Positions 10,433-18,855 of a stretch of DNA of 64,000 nt are shown piece after piece. The position numbers were made by a program, and so were the translations under genes. Under the pieces are notes generated by a model. The model searched no databases. It was not told the DNA's origin and saw nothing but the letters and a program-made list of their open reading frames with translations. Within the stretch, counting starts at the first letter, position 1, and the number at the start of each line of letters is the position of its first letter. The stretch comes from Candidatus Bartonella washoeensis Sb944nv. Its GTDB lineage: Bacteria; Pseudomonadota; Alphaproteobacteria; Rhizobiales; Rhizobiaceae. The DNA lies in NCBI RefSeq assembly GCF_000278135.1, contig NZ_JH725023.1, positions 318,883 through 382,882 on the forward strand, given 5' to 3'.

Positions 10433-13400
10433 TTAGGTAGCAATTTCATCAAGAAGCGCATCGAGTTTTTCAGGAGAAAGTTCAAAAATTTTTGCTTCTT
10501 TAGTGTAGACAAGAAGAGCTTGAACATCTTTATTGGGATGAATAACCTGTAAAATTTTTCGGTAAAGAGCCATTTGTAACAAATAACGTGAGGCAATAGC
10601 GGTTTCGTTTGCTGGTGGGGTTCCTGTTTTAAAATCAGCAAATATAATGCTGTTTTTTGTGATGTAGAGACGGTCAATTTGACCGGAAATTGCTTGTTCT
10701 TTGCCACGGATTTTTACAATACCCATTAAGGAGACTTCAGCCCGTGAGTTGTCAGAGAAGAGGGGTTTCAGGTAGGAATGATCTAAAATCTGCCAAACAT
10801 GATGAAGTGCTTTTTCTCTTTGGGATTCATCCCAATGAGAGGCTTTGGTATTGAGATAGTGTCGAGCATAATCTCGATGTTTTTCGGGGTCGCAATTGGG
10901 TAAATATTGCAGCAATCGGTGAACAATATTACCATATTCAATGGAAAAAGCTCTGTTGGTGTTTATTTCTCCTAAAACGGGTGAAATACTAAACTGTTTT
11001 GAATGAGAAAAAAGCTCATTATCAGCTTCAATGGAGAGACTGGCAACAGAGGGTTTCAACGGCCTTGGTAAGGCTGGTTCTTCTGGCAGTTTATGAGAGA
11101 AAAAATCCGGCAAAGGCGGAAATGTTGGGCATTCAATGTAAGATGCTTCTTGATTTATTGGGGTAGAAGAAGATGGTGTGATGTGAAAGCGCCAAGCTGC
11201 AATATCCTCTGCAGGACCTTTTATTGGAACTGCGTGTGGTTTGAGAGCTTTCTTTACTAATTGTAGCCATGTATCCGAGGAGATTTTCTCACCGTTATAT
11301 CCACAAATAAACAATCGATCTTCAGCACGTGTCATTCCTACATAGAGAAGGCGTTTATACTCTTCTTCTGCACGTTCTTTTAAATGTGAAAGCGCTTTTT
11401 CAGAAGGTTTTGTGTTGAATTCTGCGTTTGGACACCAGATAAAACCTTGTTCATCATTCAAGTGCTTATTGTTTAAAGAAATTTTAAGAAGGTGTGGAGC
11501 ATGTTGGGGATGCCAAATGGCACTACCAGGATCCACCAGAAAAACAACAGCAGCTTCAAGTCCTTTTGCGGCATGAATAGTCATAATACGAACTTCTTCA
11601 TGGTTTTGATCAAATTCGCGTTTAATTTCTGGTTCGCTTGTGCTTAGTGTTTCCAAAAAAGCTTGTAATCCTGGTAATCCCGTTTTTTGAATCGTGAGTG
11701 TGTAATCCATAAAAGCGTCAAGCACGTCATTTGCTTCAGAACCTAAACGGGCTAGAATTTTTTGACGTCCCTTATCATTGTTTAGAATATGGCTATAGAA
11801 TTCAAAAACCGGCATTTTATCAACTAAATTGCGATATTTGCTAAGACTTTCAAAGGTATCTTTAAAAGATAAATGTGTTGATGCGTGCATACAAAGGCTT
11901 TGCCAAAGGGAACCTGTACGGTTGGCTGCAAGCTGAAAAAGTTCTTCCTCGGTGAGCGCAAAAAGAGGACTTTTTAAAACACAAGCAAGGGAAAGATCAT
12001 CTTGAGGTTGTAAGACAAAACGTGCAAGCGCCATCAAATCACGCACACTAATATGGTTGGTGAGTTGTAAACGGTCAGCACCCGCTACAGGAACATTACG
12101 TTGCTTAAGTGCACGAGAAAGCGCTGAAACAAATTCGTCACGCTTACGAACCAAGATCATAATATCACTTGCACGCATTAAGCGTCCTTTTGCTGGAAGC
12201 ATTTCTCCTTTATGCAACCAACCCGCAATGGTTTCAGCAATTTTTTCCGCCAAATGTATTGCGGGCGTATCCAAATGATCAACGGTTACATGCCAATCAT
12301 CAGGAAATTCATTTTTTTCTTTGGAAAGTGCATCCCATAAAATAACATCACCTGGGCTATGAACACGAATAGCTTCGTGCACTGTTTTTGTATTTTCTGC
12401 AGAAAGTCCCTTGTAATTCTCTGGTGTTTCAAAGACAAGATCGACGCTTTTAAGAACATCAGCTGTAGAGCGGAAAGAATAGTTTAGTTGTATTTTTTCA
12501 AATTTTTGTTTCGCTTGCTGTGCTTTTTTTTGGATCATTCGCCCATTTGCAGCAAAATTTTCTGGAGCAGCACCTTGAAAAGAATAGATAGATTGCTTTT
12601 CATCTCCAACAGCAAAAAGAGTGCGTACATTGTCACGTTGACTATGACCTGTGAAAAATTCTTGCGCTAAAAGTTGAATGATTTGCCATTGCTCAGGGTT
12701 AGTATCTTGTGCTTCATCAAGCAAAATATGATCAAGACCACTATCAAGTTTATAGTGCACCCATTGGCTTGCGCCTTTACGTTGCAATAAATGAAGTGTA
12801 CGTTCAATAAGGTCATCAAAATCTAAAAAGCCATTTGTTTTTTTTAAATTCGTATAGATTTTAAGATAAATAGCGCAAATTTGAAAAGCAGCTCTATTGA
12901 GTGTAACACTTTTTAAGCATTGATATTTTTCTAAAAGAACAGAAAGTTTGCTTTGTTTATCTTCAATCATTTGTTGAATAAAAGGCCAAATTTCATCTGC
13001 TTTTTTACAAGATAAACGTGAAAAACTACGGGGTTCTCCTGCTGTTGTAAAATAGATATCAGAAATAATATTGATAATGGTTGTTTCACAAGAAGCTTCT
13101 GCTAGTTGGGAAAATTTTGCGATCATATCCTTGAGATTTTGATTGCCGTAGGTTTGGCAATGTGTAAGAGCATAAAGAGGTAGATGAGCAATCTGTTGAA
13201 TTTTTTCCAGCAATTGTTGGTTAGTTTCATCGGGCGCTAAATTAAAAAGGGCACGCAATTTTTCCTCTTCATTTTCAGACAGAAGAGAAGATAAAAAATC
13301 AGAGAGTTTATGCTGTTTCTCGGTCGCTTCATATAGCAATTGATTAAAAGAACGCTCACTGACAACTTTAAGTAAGTGTTTCAAAGAAGATTGTGCATCT

Positions 13401-13909
13401 TTATGCTCTAAAAGCTGGCGACGGGATTCTTGTAATAATTTTTTTCGATTAATATCATCGAGAAGTTCAAAATGTCCAGCAATATTTGCTTCTAACATAA
13501 AGTAATGCAAGAGAGATTCACAGAATGCATGAATAGTTTGGATTTTTAAGCCCCCTGGTGTTTCGAGGGCACGAGCGAAGAGTTGACGTGCATAGGTTAA
13601 TTTTTGCGCATTGATGGGTTCATTTTCAAGCTGCGATAAGGTTTTTTGAAGCTGTTCATCATCAAGTTCATTCCAGCTGGAAAGTGTGCGAAAAATCCGC
13701 GATTGCATAACAGCAGAAGCTGCATTTGTGTAAGTAAGGCATAAGATGCGTGCTGGGGGAGTACCGTTTAAAAGTAAACGGATGACGCGTTCACTTAAAA
13801 CGTGGGTTTTTCCAGATCCAGCATTTGCAGAAACCCATACGTTTGTTTTTGGATGTGTTGCCGTTGCTTGTGAATCGAGGGCTGCTTCAGGAATAGAAAA
13901 AAGAGTCAT
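10433..13909 (-). CDS. addA: AddA, helicase-nuclease subunit of AddAB
   Basis: Half of the AddAB complex that resects double-strand ends and loads RecA, the alphaproteobacterial substitute for RecBCD. UvrD-type helicase motifs run in order: Walker A SANAGSGKT (about 27-35), DEAQD (about 396-400), the YSFQG and LNYSFRS motifs, TIHAAKGLE and LLYVGMTRAE. The C-terminal RecB-type nuclease has GQIDRLYI and IFADFKTG at about 1073-1094. The length of 1158 residues is normal. Its start overlaps the addB stop by four bases, indicating translational coupling. Confidence 0.96.
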   Translation of the reverse strand: MTLFSIPEAALDSQATATHPKTNVWVSANAGSGKTHVLSERVIRLLLNGTPPARILCLTYTNAASAVMQSRIFRTLSSWNELDDEQLQKTLSQLENEPINAQKLTYARQLFARALETPGGLKIQTIHAFCESLLHYFMLEANIAGHFELLDDINRKKLLQESRRQLLEHKDAQSSLKHLLKVVSERSFNQLLYEATEKQHKLSDFLSSLLSENEEEKLRALFNLAPDETNQQLLEKIQQIAHLPLYALTHCQTYGNQNLKDMIAKFSQLAEASCETTIINIISDIYFTTAGEPRSFSRLSCKKADEIWPFIQQMIEDKQSKLSVLLEKYQCLKSVTLNRAAFQICAIYLKIYTNLKKTNGFLDFDDLIERTLHLLQRKGASQWVHYKLDSGLDHILLDEAQDTNPEQWQIIQLLAQEFFTGHSQRDNVRTLFAVGDEKQSIYSFQGAAPENFAANGRMIQKKAQQAKQKFEKIQLNYSFRSTADVLKSVDLVFETPENYKGLSAENTKTVHEAIRVHSPGDVILWDALSKEKNEFPDDWHVTVDHLDTPAIHLAEKIAETIAGWLHKGEMLPAKGRLMRASDIMILVRKRDEFVSALSRALKQRNVPVAGADRLQLTNHISVRDLMALARFVLQPQDDLSLACVLKSPLFALTEEELFQLAANRTGSLWQSLCMHASTHLSFKDTFESLSKYRNLVDKMPVFEFYSHILNNDKGRQKILARLGSEANDVLDAFMDYTLTIQKTGLPGLQAFLETLSTSEPEIKREFDQNHEEVRIMTIHAAKGLEAAVVFLVDPGSAIWHPQHAPHLLKISLNNKHLNDEQGFIWCPNAEFNTKPSEKALSHLKERAEEEYKRLLYVGMTRAEDRLFICGYNGEKISSDTWLQLVKKALKPHAVPIKGPAEDIAAWRFHITPSSSTPINQEASYIECPTFPPLPDFFSHKLPEEPALPRPLKPSVASLSIEADNELFSHSKQFSISPVLGEINTNRAFSIEYGNIVHRLLQYLPNCDPEKHRDYARHYLNTKASHWDESQREKALHHVWQILDHSYLKPLFSDNSRAEVSLMGIVKIRGKEQAISGQIDRLYITKNSIIFADFKTGTPPANETAIASRYLLQMALYRKILQVIHPNKDVQALLVYTKEAKIFELSPEKLDALLDEIAT

Positions 13910-16900
13910 GATTGATCTGCTTTATGAGTATCGCTTGACCATTCCCATAATCGTGCAAGATGGTCATAATCACCTTCATATTCTTTTTTTAAAGGGACTG
14001 CGTGTGAAAGATAGCCTTGTTGTGAATTTTGGTAATATTCCATTAATGCAACAAGATGTTCCCATGCTTTTTCACCAAGCTTGATTGCGCTTTGGTGTTC
14101 TTTTGCTCCTTTCTTTAAAAGAATAGATTGGGGAGCGATTTTACCTTTTCCAGTGAGGGGAATGTAAAATAAATTTACCGGGGTAAGATTTTGAAAATTT
14201 GTAAAGGCTCCTTGCATGAGCAAAGCTGCTTCCAGTGCCAATTGTGGAAATAATAAATCGCGAACTTGTTTGGAAGAAGGGGGAGTGCTGGTTTTAAAAT
14301 CAAGAATTTCAACCATTTTGTTTGGCAAAACATCAATACGGTCGGCACGTCCTGAAAGGGTTACACCTGTTGTGCCTATAGGTATTTTTTGCGATAGAAC
14401 TTCGGCATGCCTTTCGCGTGGTTCTAAACTTCGTTCCCACTGGATAATAAACGGAGCAAGATTTTCAAAATTTGTCCACCAAATTGTTTCAACATCGGCA
14501 GGTAAATTGAACTTATCAAATTCTTGTCGTCCAAGAGCGAGGAGTATATCTAATGCATTTGCGTCATTTAGATTCTTTATTTGTGTACAAAAAGCAGCAA
14601 GAATAGCATGATAAAGCATTCCGCGTTCCGCGGCGTTTGGGTCATGGATGAGTGCTTTAAGAGGTTTAAGACGCAAGATTTTTTTAGCATAAATGGCATA
14701 AGGGTCATACCGCAATGTTGCTATTTCAGTGACCGAAAAATGGCGTGGACGCATATCAAGTGGGGGAACAGGGCAAGGGCGTTCTGCACAGGCGATCATA
14801 TCTGTATTATCAAGCATTTTTGCCCAGTGAAGCAATGTTTCTCCTCGAGCACGAATTTTTTTCCAAACCTGTTTTCCTATAACCGTTTCTAAACGTTGTA
14901 ACCAGCGTGAAGGAAGGGAAGGAGCATGATTAACCCTTATCGCTCGGCTCATCACCACTGTATTCATTCCCATAGCCCATTGAAAATCATGCGCAGAGAG
15001 ACCAATACGTTGTTCTGGTGGTTCAAGATTTAACATCATTTTCATCTGTCGTGATAAAAAAGCATCATTGCGGGTTGTTATGGGCCATGTTCCTTCATTA
15101 AGACCACCAATGACCACAGTATCAACCGTTTGCAAACGTGATTCCAAAGTACCCCAGATGAATAAACGTGGATGTCCCCCTGGGGAAGGCGTGACGGAGC
15201 GAGTTGCTAGAAGAGCTGAGAACATAGCGGGCCATTCGCAGAGATGGAATTTTAAGCCTGATTGATCACTCACTAATTCACGTAAAAAAGTTGATAAGGC
15301 TTGTCCCGCTTCATGTTGATAAAGATTTACAAGAGAATCATTTTCATCACGCCCAAAATTTTCAAAAACCTCAACAGTTGCTATTGCAGCTTCATTTATA
15401 GTGCATTCTTTCTCTTGTTTCATGAGAGATGCTAAAGGTTCTACTGCTTTGACTAAAAGACGACAAAGCAGATGTGCTTCCTCTCTCATTTGTTGATTAA
15501 GGGTGTTATTGTCAGAAGTATCATGCAAATGTTTTTTTATCCATGTTTCAAGAAATTGGTCACATTCACAAAGATTAATGCGACCAGTGCTTCCGCGAAG
15601 AACAAAGAGTTCAAAATTTTCTGCCATTTTGCGCAAACGATGACGGCTTTGTTGGAGCGTTGTGAGTGGATGTTTAAGAAGGGAAAGAAAAGCAATCGGA
15701 TCATTGGGCTGAAATATATTTTCTAAAAGAAGCCGTAACAAGGTTGAGGGCAACGTTTGTGCAAGTGGTATTCCTCCTGAATCGTTTGCTTCAATTCCAA
15801 AACGCTGTAATTCAGCAGCAACACGGCGTGCTAAATTACGGTCATTTGTAATAAGGGCTGCAGTTTTTTGAGGCTCTTCAATGGCATTGCGTAAGGCAAC
15901 AGCGATGGCAAGAGCCTCTTCGCGCTCGTTGATAGCTTCAATGAATGACCAGTCTGCACAAAGGTTTTCATAATCATCACGGACAATTTGTACCCAGCGA
16001 TCTGTTGTAGAGGCTGGTCGAAATGCTTCTGATAAAAGAGCGATACGTTTTTTCTTTATTGTACTTTGTTGACCAATTTCACGAACATGAATGCGGTGAT
16101 ATTTCATGAGAGAGAGAAGTTTTTTTAAATGATATTGGGGATGGCTAAAAGCATTCGCAGTATGATCGAAAAAATGACAAGTTGTTTTTTCTTCATTGAT
16201 CGTGCCTAATGCCTCCCATTGTTCTTTATCCATCTGAAGATCAAGACCTGGAAGGACGACAGCTCCTTTTGGCAGGCAAGAAATTACCTTTAAAAGATGA
16301 GAAATTGCTGGAATAGAACTCGCCACACCGGCTGCAAGTATGGGTTTATTCGGTTGCGTACGTTGTAAAGTTTCTGCATGCATTTTGAGTGCTTGATTGC
16401 GCCATTCAGCAGGATTGCTTCTTTGTCTTTCTTGTAAGATTTGCGGCCAGTTTTGTGTGACAATGGTAAGGAAATTGAGGGTTATTTGCCACCATTCGGC
16501 TATCATATCAGGTGCAATTTCTTTTAGCTTTGACCAATCTGCTGCTTCTGTTTCAATTTCGTCCATCAAGTGTGCTAAATCTTGAGCAAGCCAAATTGCA
16601 TCAGCAGTATGAGCAGGAATAAGTACATCTTCTGTACCAAACATGGCACGCAGGTGAGCAGGCAAATTTTCACGCCAAGGACGAATAAGGCGTGCTAAAA
16701 GCAGGAGGCGTTCACTTTCTCCAATGGGAGGATTCAGAGTATTGGTATGGTTTTCAACAAAAAGGAAACTATCTTCGTCCAGATCTCCTAAGGGGCGAAT
16801 GGTTGGTAAGAAGGTTGATCGTGTATCGCTTCTTTCAACAAAGGCAGCACGTAAAGCGCGAGCAGCACGGCGTGTTGGCACATAAATGAGGGTATCAGCA

Positions 16901-17028
16901 AGAGCAGTCTGCATATCTTCATTTGGTGCAAAGTCACCAATAAGAGCTCCTGAGAGCAGTGCATCAACAAAATGCGGTAGAAAAGAAGTTCCTGGAGAAA
17001 TAGAAAAAACACGTGGTGTATGACTCAT
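13906..17028 (-). CDS. addB: AddB, helicase-nuclease subunit of AddAB
   Basis: The partner of AddA. This is the alphaproteobacterial AddB type (1040 residues): an inactive-looking helicase half containing YVPTRRAARALRAAF, LFIWGTLESR and VVIGGLNEGTWP, followed by a RecB-family nuclease with SVTEIATLRYDPYAIYAKKIL and GRADRIDVLP..ILDFKT (about 888-909). A canonical Walker A motif is not obvious, as is usual for this subtype. The start is ATG 17028. Upstream, 282 bp separate it from the tsaE-kinase gene and include a perfect CtrA-type box 130 bp from the start. Confidence 0.93.
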   Translation of the reverse strand: MSHTPRVFSISPGTSFLPHFVDALLSGALIGDFAPNEDMQTALADTLIYVPTRRAARALRAAFVERSDTRSTFLPTIRPLGDLDEDSFLFVENHTNTLNPPIGESERLLLLARLIRPWRENLPAHLRAMFGTEDVLIPAHTADAIWLAQDLAHLMDEIETEAADWSKLKEIAPDMIAEWWQITLNFLTIVTQNWPQILQERQRSNPAEWRNQALKMHAETLQRTQPNKPILAAGVASSIPAISHLLKVISCLPKGAVVLPGLDLQMDKEQWEALGTINEEKTTCHFFDHTANAFSHPQYHLKKLLSLMKYHRIHVREIGQQSTIKKKRIALLSEAFRPASTTDRWVQIVRDDYENLCADWSFIEAINEREEALAIAVALRNAIEEPQKTAALITNDRNLARRVAAELQRFGIEANDSGGIPLAQTLPSTLLRLLLENIFQPNDPIAFLSLLKHPLTTLQQSRHRLRKMAENFELFVLRGSTGRINLCECDQFLETWIKKHLHDTSDNNTLNQQMREEAHLLCRLLVKAVEPLASLMKQEKECTINEAAIATVEVFENFGRDENDSLVNLYQHEAGQALSTFLRELVSDQSGLKFHLCEWPAMFSALLATRSVTPSPGGHPRLFIWGTLESRLQTVDTVVIGGLNEGTWPITTRNDAFLSRQMKMMLNLEPPEQRIGLSAHDFQWAMGMNTVVMSRAIRVNHAPSLPSRWLQRLETVIGKQVWKKIRARGETLLHWAKMLDNTDMIACAERPCPVPPLDMRPRHFSVTEIATLRYDPYAIYAKKILRLKPLKALIHDPNAAERGMLYHAILAAFCTQIKNLNDANALDILLALGRQEFDKFNLPADVETIWWTNFENLAPFIIQWERSLEPRERHAEVLSQKIPIGTTGVTLSGRADRIDVLPNKMVEILDFKTSTPPSSKQVRDLLFPQLALEAALLMQGAFTNFQNLTPVNLFYIPLTGKGKIAPQSILLKKGAKEHQSAIKLGEKAWEHLVALMEYYQNSQQGYLSHAVPLKKEYEGDYDHLARLWEWSSDTHKADQS

Positions 17029-17147
17029 TTACCCCTCGTTTGAGATACATGGAAAATATTCCATTCTTATTAGTTATTTGCATTGTTTCTACTGTATACA
17101 ATTTTCATGCAGGGAAAAACTGAAAAGCTATGCTTGTGCAGAGGATT

Positions 17148-17175
17148 TTAACTTAAGTTAATCCGCGGTTAACCG
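17148..17175. promoter_or_regulatory. CtrA-type binding site within nested palindromes, upstream of addB
   Basis: TTAATCCGCGGTTAACC at 17158-17174 contains TTAA-N7-TTAA followed by C, the consensus for the cell-cycle regulator CtrA. It adjoins the 14-bp perfect palindrome TTAACTTAAGTTAA (17148-17161) and overlaps the 10-bp palindrome CGGTTAACCG (17166-17175). It lies in the tsaE-addB gap, about 130 bp before addB. CtrA control of addAB would be unexpected; the site is a sequence match only. Confidence 0.45.
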
Positions 17176-17310
17176 ATAATATTTATTCATTTTTATCAAA
17201 GATTTGCAAAAAGAGAATGGATTGCGGGCATATACTTATCTTCATGTTTTTTAGAAAAATGGATTTATTAGGTCAAAAGTATTTTGCGAAGGTTAAAGTG
17301 TAAGACTCTC

Positions 17311-18813
17311 TTATGCTTTTGGAAGGAGTCCTATTTCTTGATAAAAGCTTTGTAGAGGCGCAAGAGTTGGATGTGAAAGATTACGGGCAAGATAATCCTG
17401 TATATGGGGTAGATATCTAAGATAAGACGATTTTCCATCGCGTTTGTGAAGACGTACAAAAATCCCTAGAATTTTCGAAGCCCGCTGAGCACCTGCAAAT
17501 GCGTAAAGCTTACGTAATTCATCTTCATCGAAAGGTCGTGGTGCTTTATGACGTGCAGTGCAATAAGCATCGAGAATTTTTTCTTCAAGTGTTGGTGAAA
17601 TAAATAGACGTGCATCTTGTGCTAAAGAAACGAGGTCATAGGAAGTTGGACCTTTTAAGCCATCTTGGAAATCCATCAGACCAATACGTGCAGTTCCTTT
17701 TTTATGCGCACGCCAAAGAATATTAGGTGAATGGTAATCACGCATGACAAAGGTATTTTCTCCTTTGACGAGGTTATCGAGATAGGGCTTCCAGCAAGTA
17801 AAAAAAGCTTTACGTTTTTGTTGATCTAAAGTTTTTTGTGTTTGAAAGGGGAAATACCAATCCAACAATAAGGAAAGTTCTGATTGTAGTATTTGGCAAT
17901 CATAGGAGGGAATTTGAAGCAAAAATGTTGCAAATTGCTTTTCTGAAGGCCATGATTTTTGGTGAAAGGCAGCCAGCAATTCGCTACAAGCAATATAACG
18001 CTCTTCTATAGGATTACCGCTTTGATCTAAAAGTCCTTCACGTCCAAAATCTTCTAAAATCAAAAAACCTTTTTCAAAATCTTCGACAAAGATATGAGGG
18101 GCAGAAAATCCATTATCTAAAATGAGTTGGCTAATTCCTACAAATTGATAGATGTCTTTTGCAAGGTTTGCCATTGTTGCGTAGGAGGGATCTGTATTTT
18201 GTTCCATTTGCATGGTTGGTGAATCCATGAGGATTTCTTGATGATACCCATTATCCAGAAGTTCATAGGTGCGTGTTGAGGCATCATTCGCTAAAAAATA
18301 ACGATGAACATGACCGCGCCCATGAGTTGTTAAAAATGTGCGAATTGCAAAAGATCGCTGTAGACGTTCAGTAGAATGTTTTGCTGATGTAAGAGTCAAA
18401 CGACGCCCATAGTCTTCATACTGTAAGGTGAGTGCAAAGGTAACTGGTCCCAAAAGATCCGCACTTTTTTCTGGCCATTCAATAAGTAAAATGCCTTGTT
18501 CACGTGCTTCATGAAGTCCTAATTCGTTGATTTCTTCTGCCATAGAAAGGCGATAAAGGTCAGCATGAATAATTTCAAATTGTGGAAGTTGATAGCTTTG
18601 AGCAAGAGTAAAAGTAGGACTTGGAACATCTAGGGTGTTATCGTTAGCAAGTGTTTGAATGAGCGTACGCGCGAGGGTTGATTTTCCTGTTCCAAGATCT
18701 CCTTGAAGCGTCACAAGATCGCCCGGTTTTAAAGCGAGGGCTAAATCTTGCGCAAAAAGCTTTGTTGCTTCTTCATTTTCAAGAAAAAAACTAAAATTCA
18801 TTAAAAATTCCAT
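17311..18813 (-). CDS. tsaE: TsaE fused to an AmgK-like aminoglycoside/sugar phosphotransferase
   Basis: A two-domain protein of 500 residues. Residues 1-150 are TsaE, the ATPase of the tRNA t6A37 threonylcarbamoyl complex, with Walker A GDLGTGKST at 38-46 and the family motifs SPTFTL and ADLYRL. Residues 155-495 are an APH-fold kinase with catalytic loop VMRDYHSPNILW near 353 and metal-binding GLMDFQDG near 374, as in the cell-wall sugar kinase AmgK. In other Rhizobiales this fusion is known and a MurU-like nucleotidyltransferase follows; here it is missing, and 282 bp of apparently empty DNA occupy its place before addB. The true start may be Met1 or Met5. It lies 42 bp downstream of divL's end on the same strand's opposite side, so order is ahcY-divL-tsaE-kinase. 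Confidence 0.9.
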   Translation of the reverse strand: MEFLMNFSFFLENEEATKLFAQDLALALKPGDLVTLQGDLGTGKSTLARTLIQTLANDNTLDVPSPTFTLAQSYQLPQFEIIHADLYRLSMAEEINELGLHEAREQGILLIEWPEKSADLLGPVTFALTLQYEDYGRRLTLTSAKHSTERLQRSFAIRTFLTTHGRGHVHRYFLANDASTRTYELLDNGYHQEILMDSPTMQMEQNTDPSYATMANLAKDIYQFVGISQLILDNGFSAPHIFVEDFEKGFLILEDFGREGLLDQSGNPIEERYIACSELLAAFHQKSWPSEKQFATFLLQIPSYDCQILQSELSLLLDWYFPFQTQKTLDQQKRKAFFTCWKPYLDNLVKGENTFVMRDYHSPNILWRAHKKGTARIGLMDFQDGLKGPTSYDLVSLAQDARLFISPTLEEKILDAYCTARHKAPRPFDEDELRKLYAFAGAQRASKILGIFVRLHKRDGKSSYLRYLPHIQDYLARNLSHPTLAPLQSFYQEIGLLPKA

Positions 18814-18855
18814 GAAATGGATGAGAAAAAAATTTGTAATAATCAGAGAACGAGA

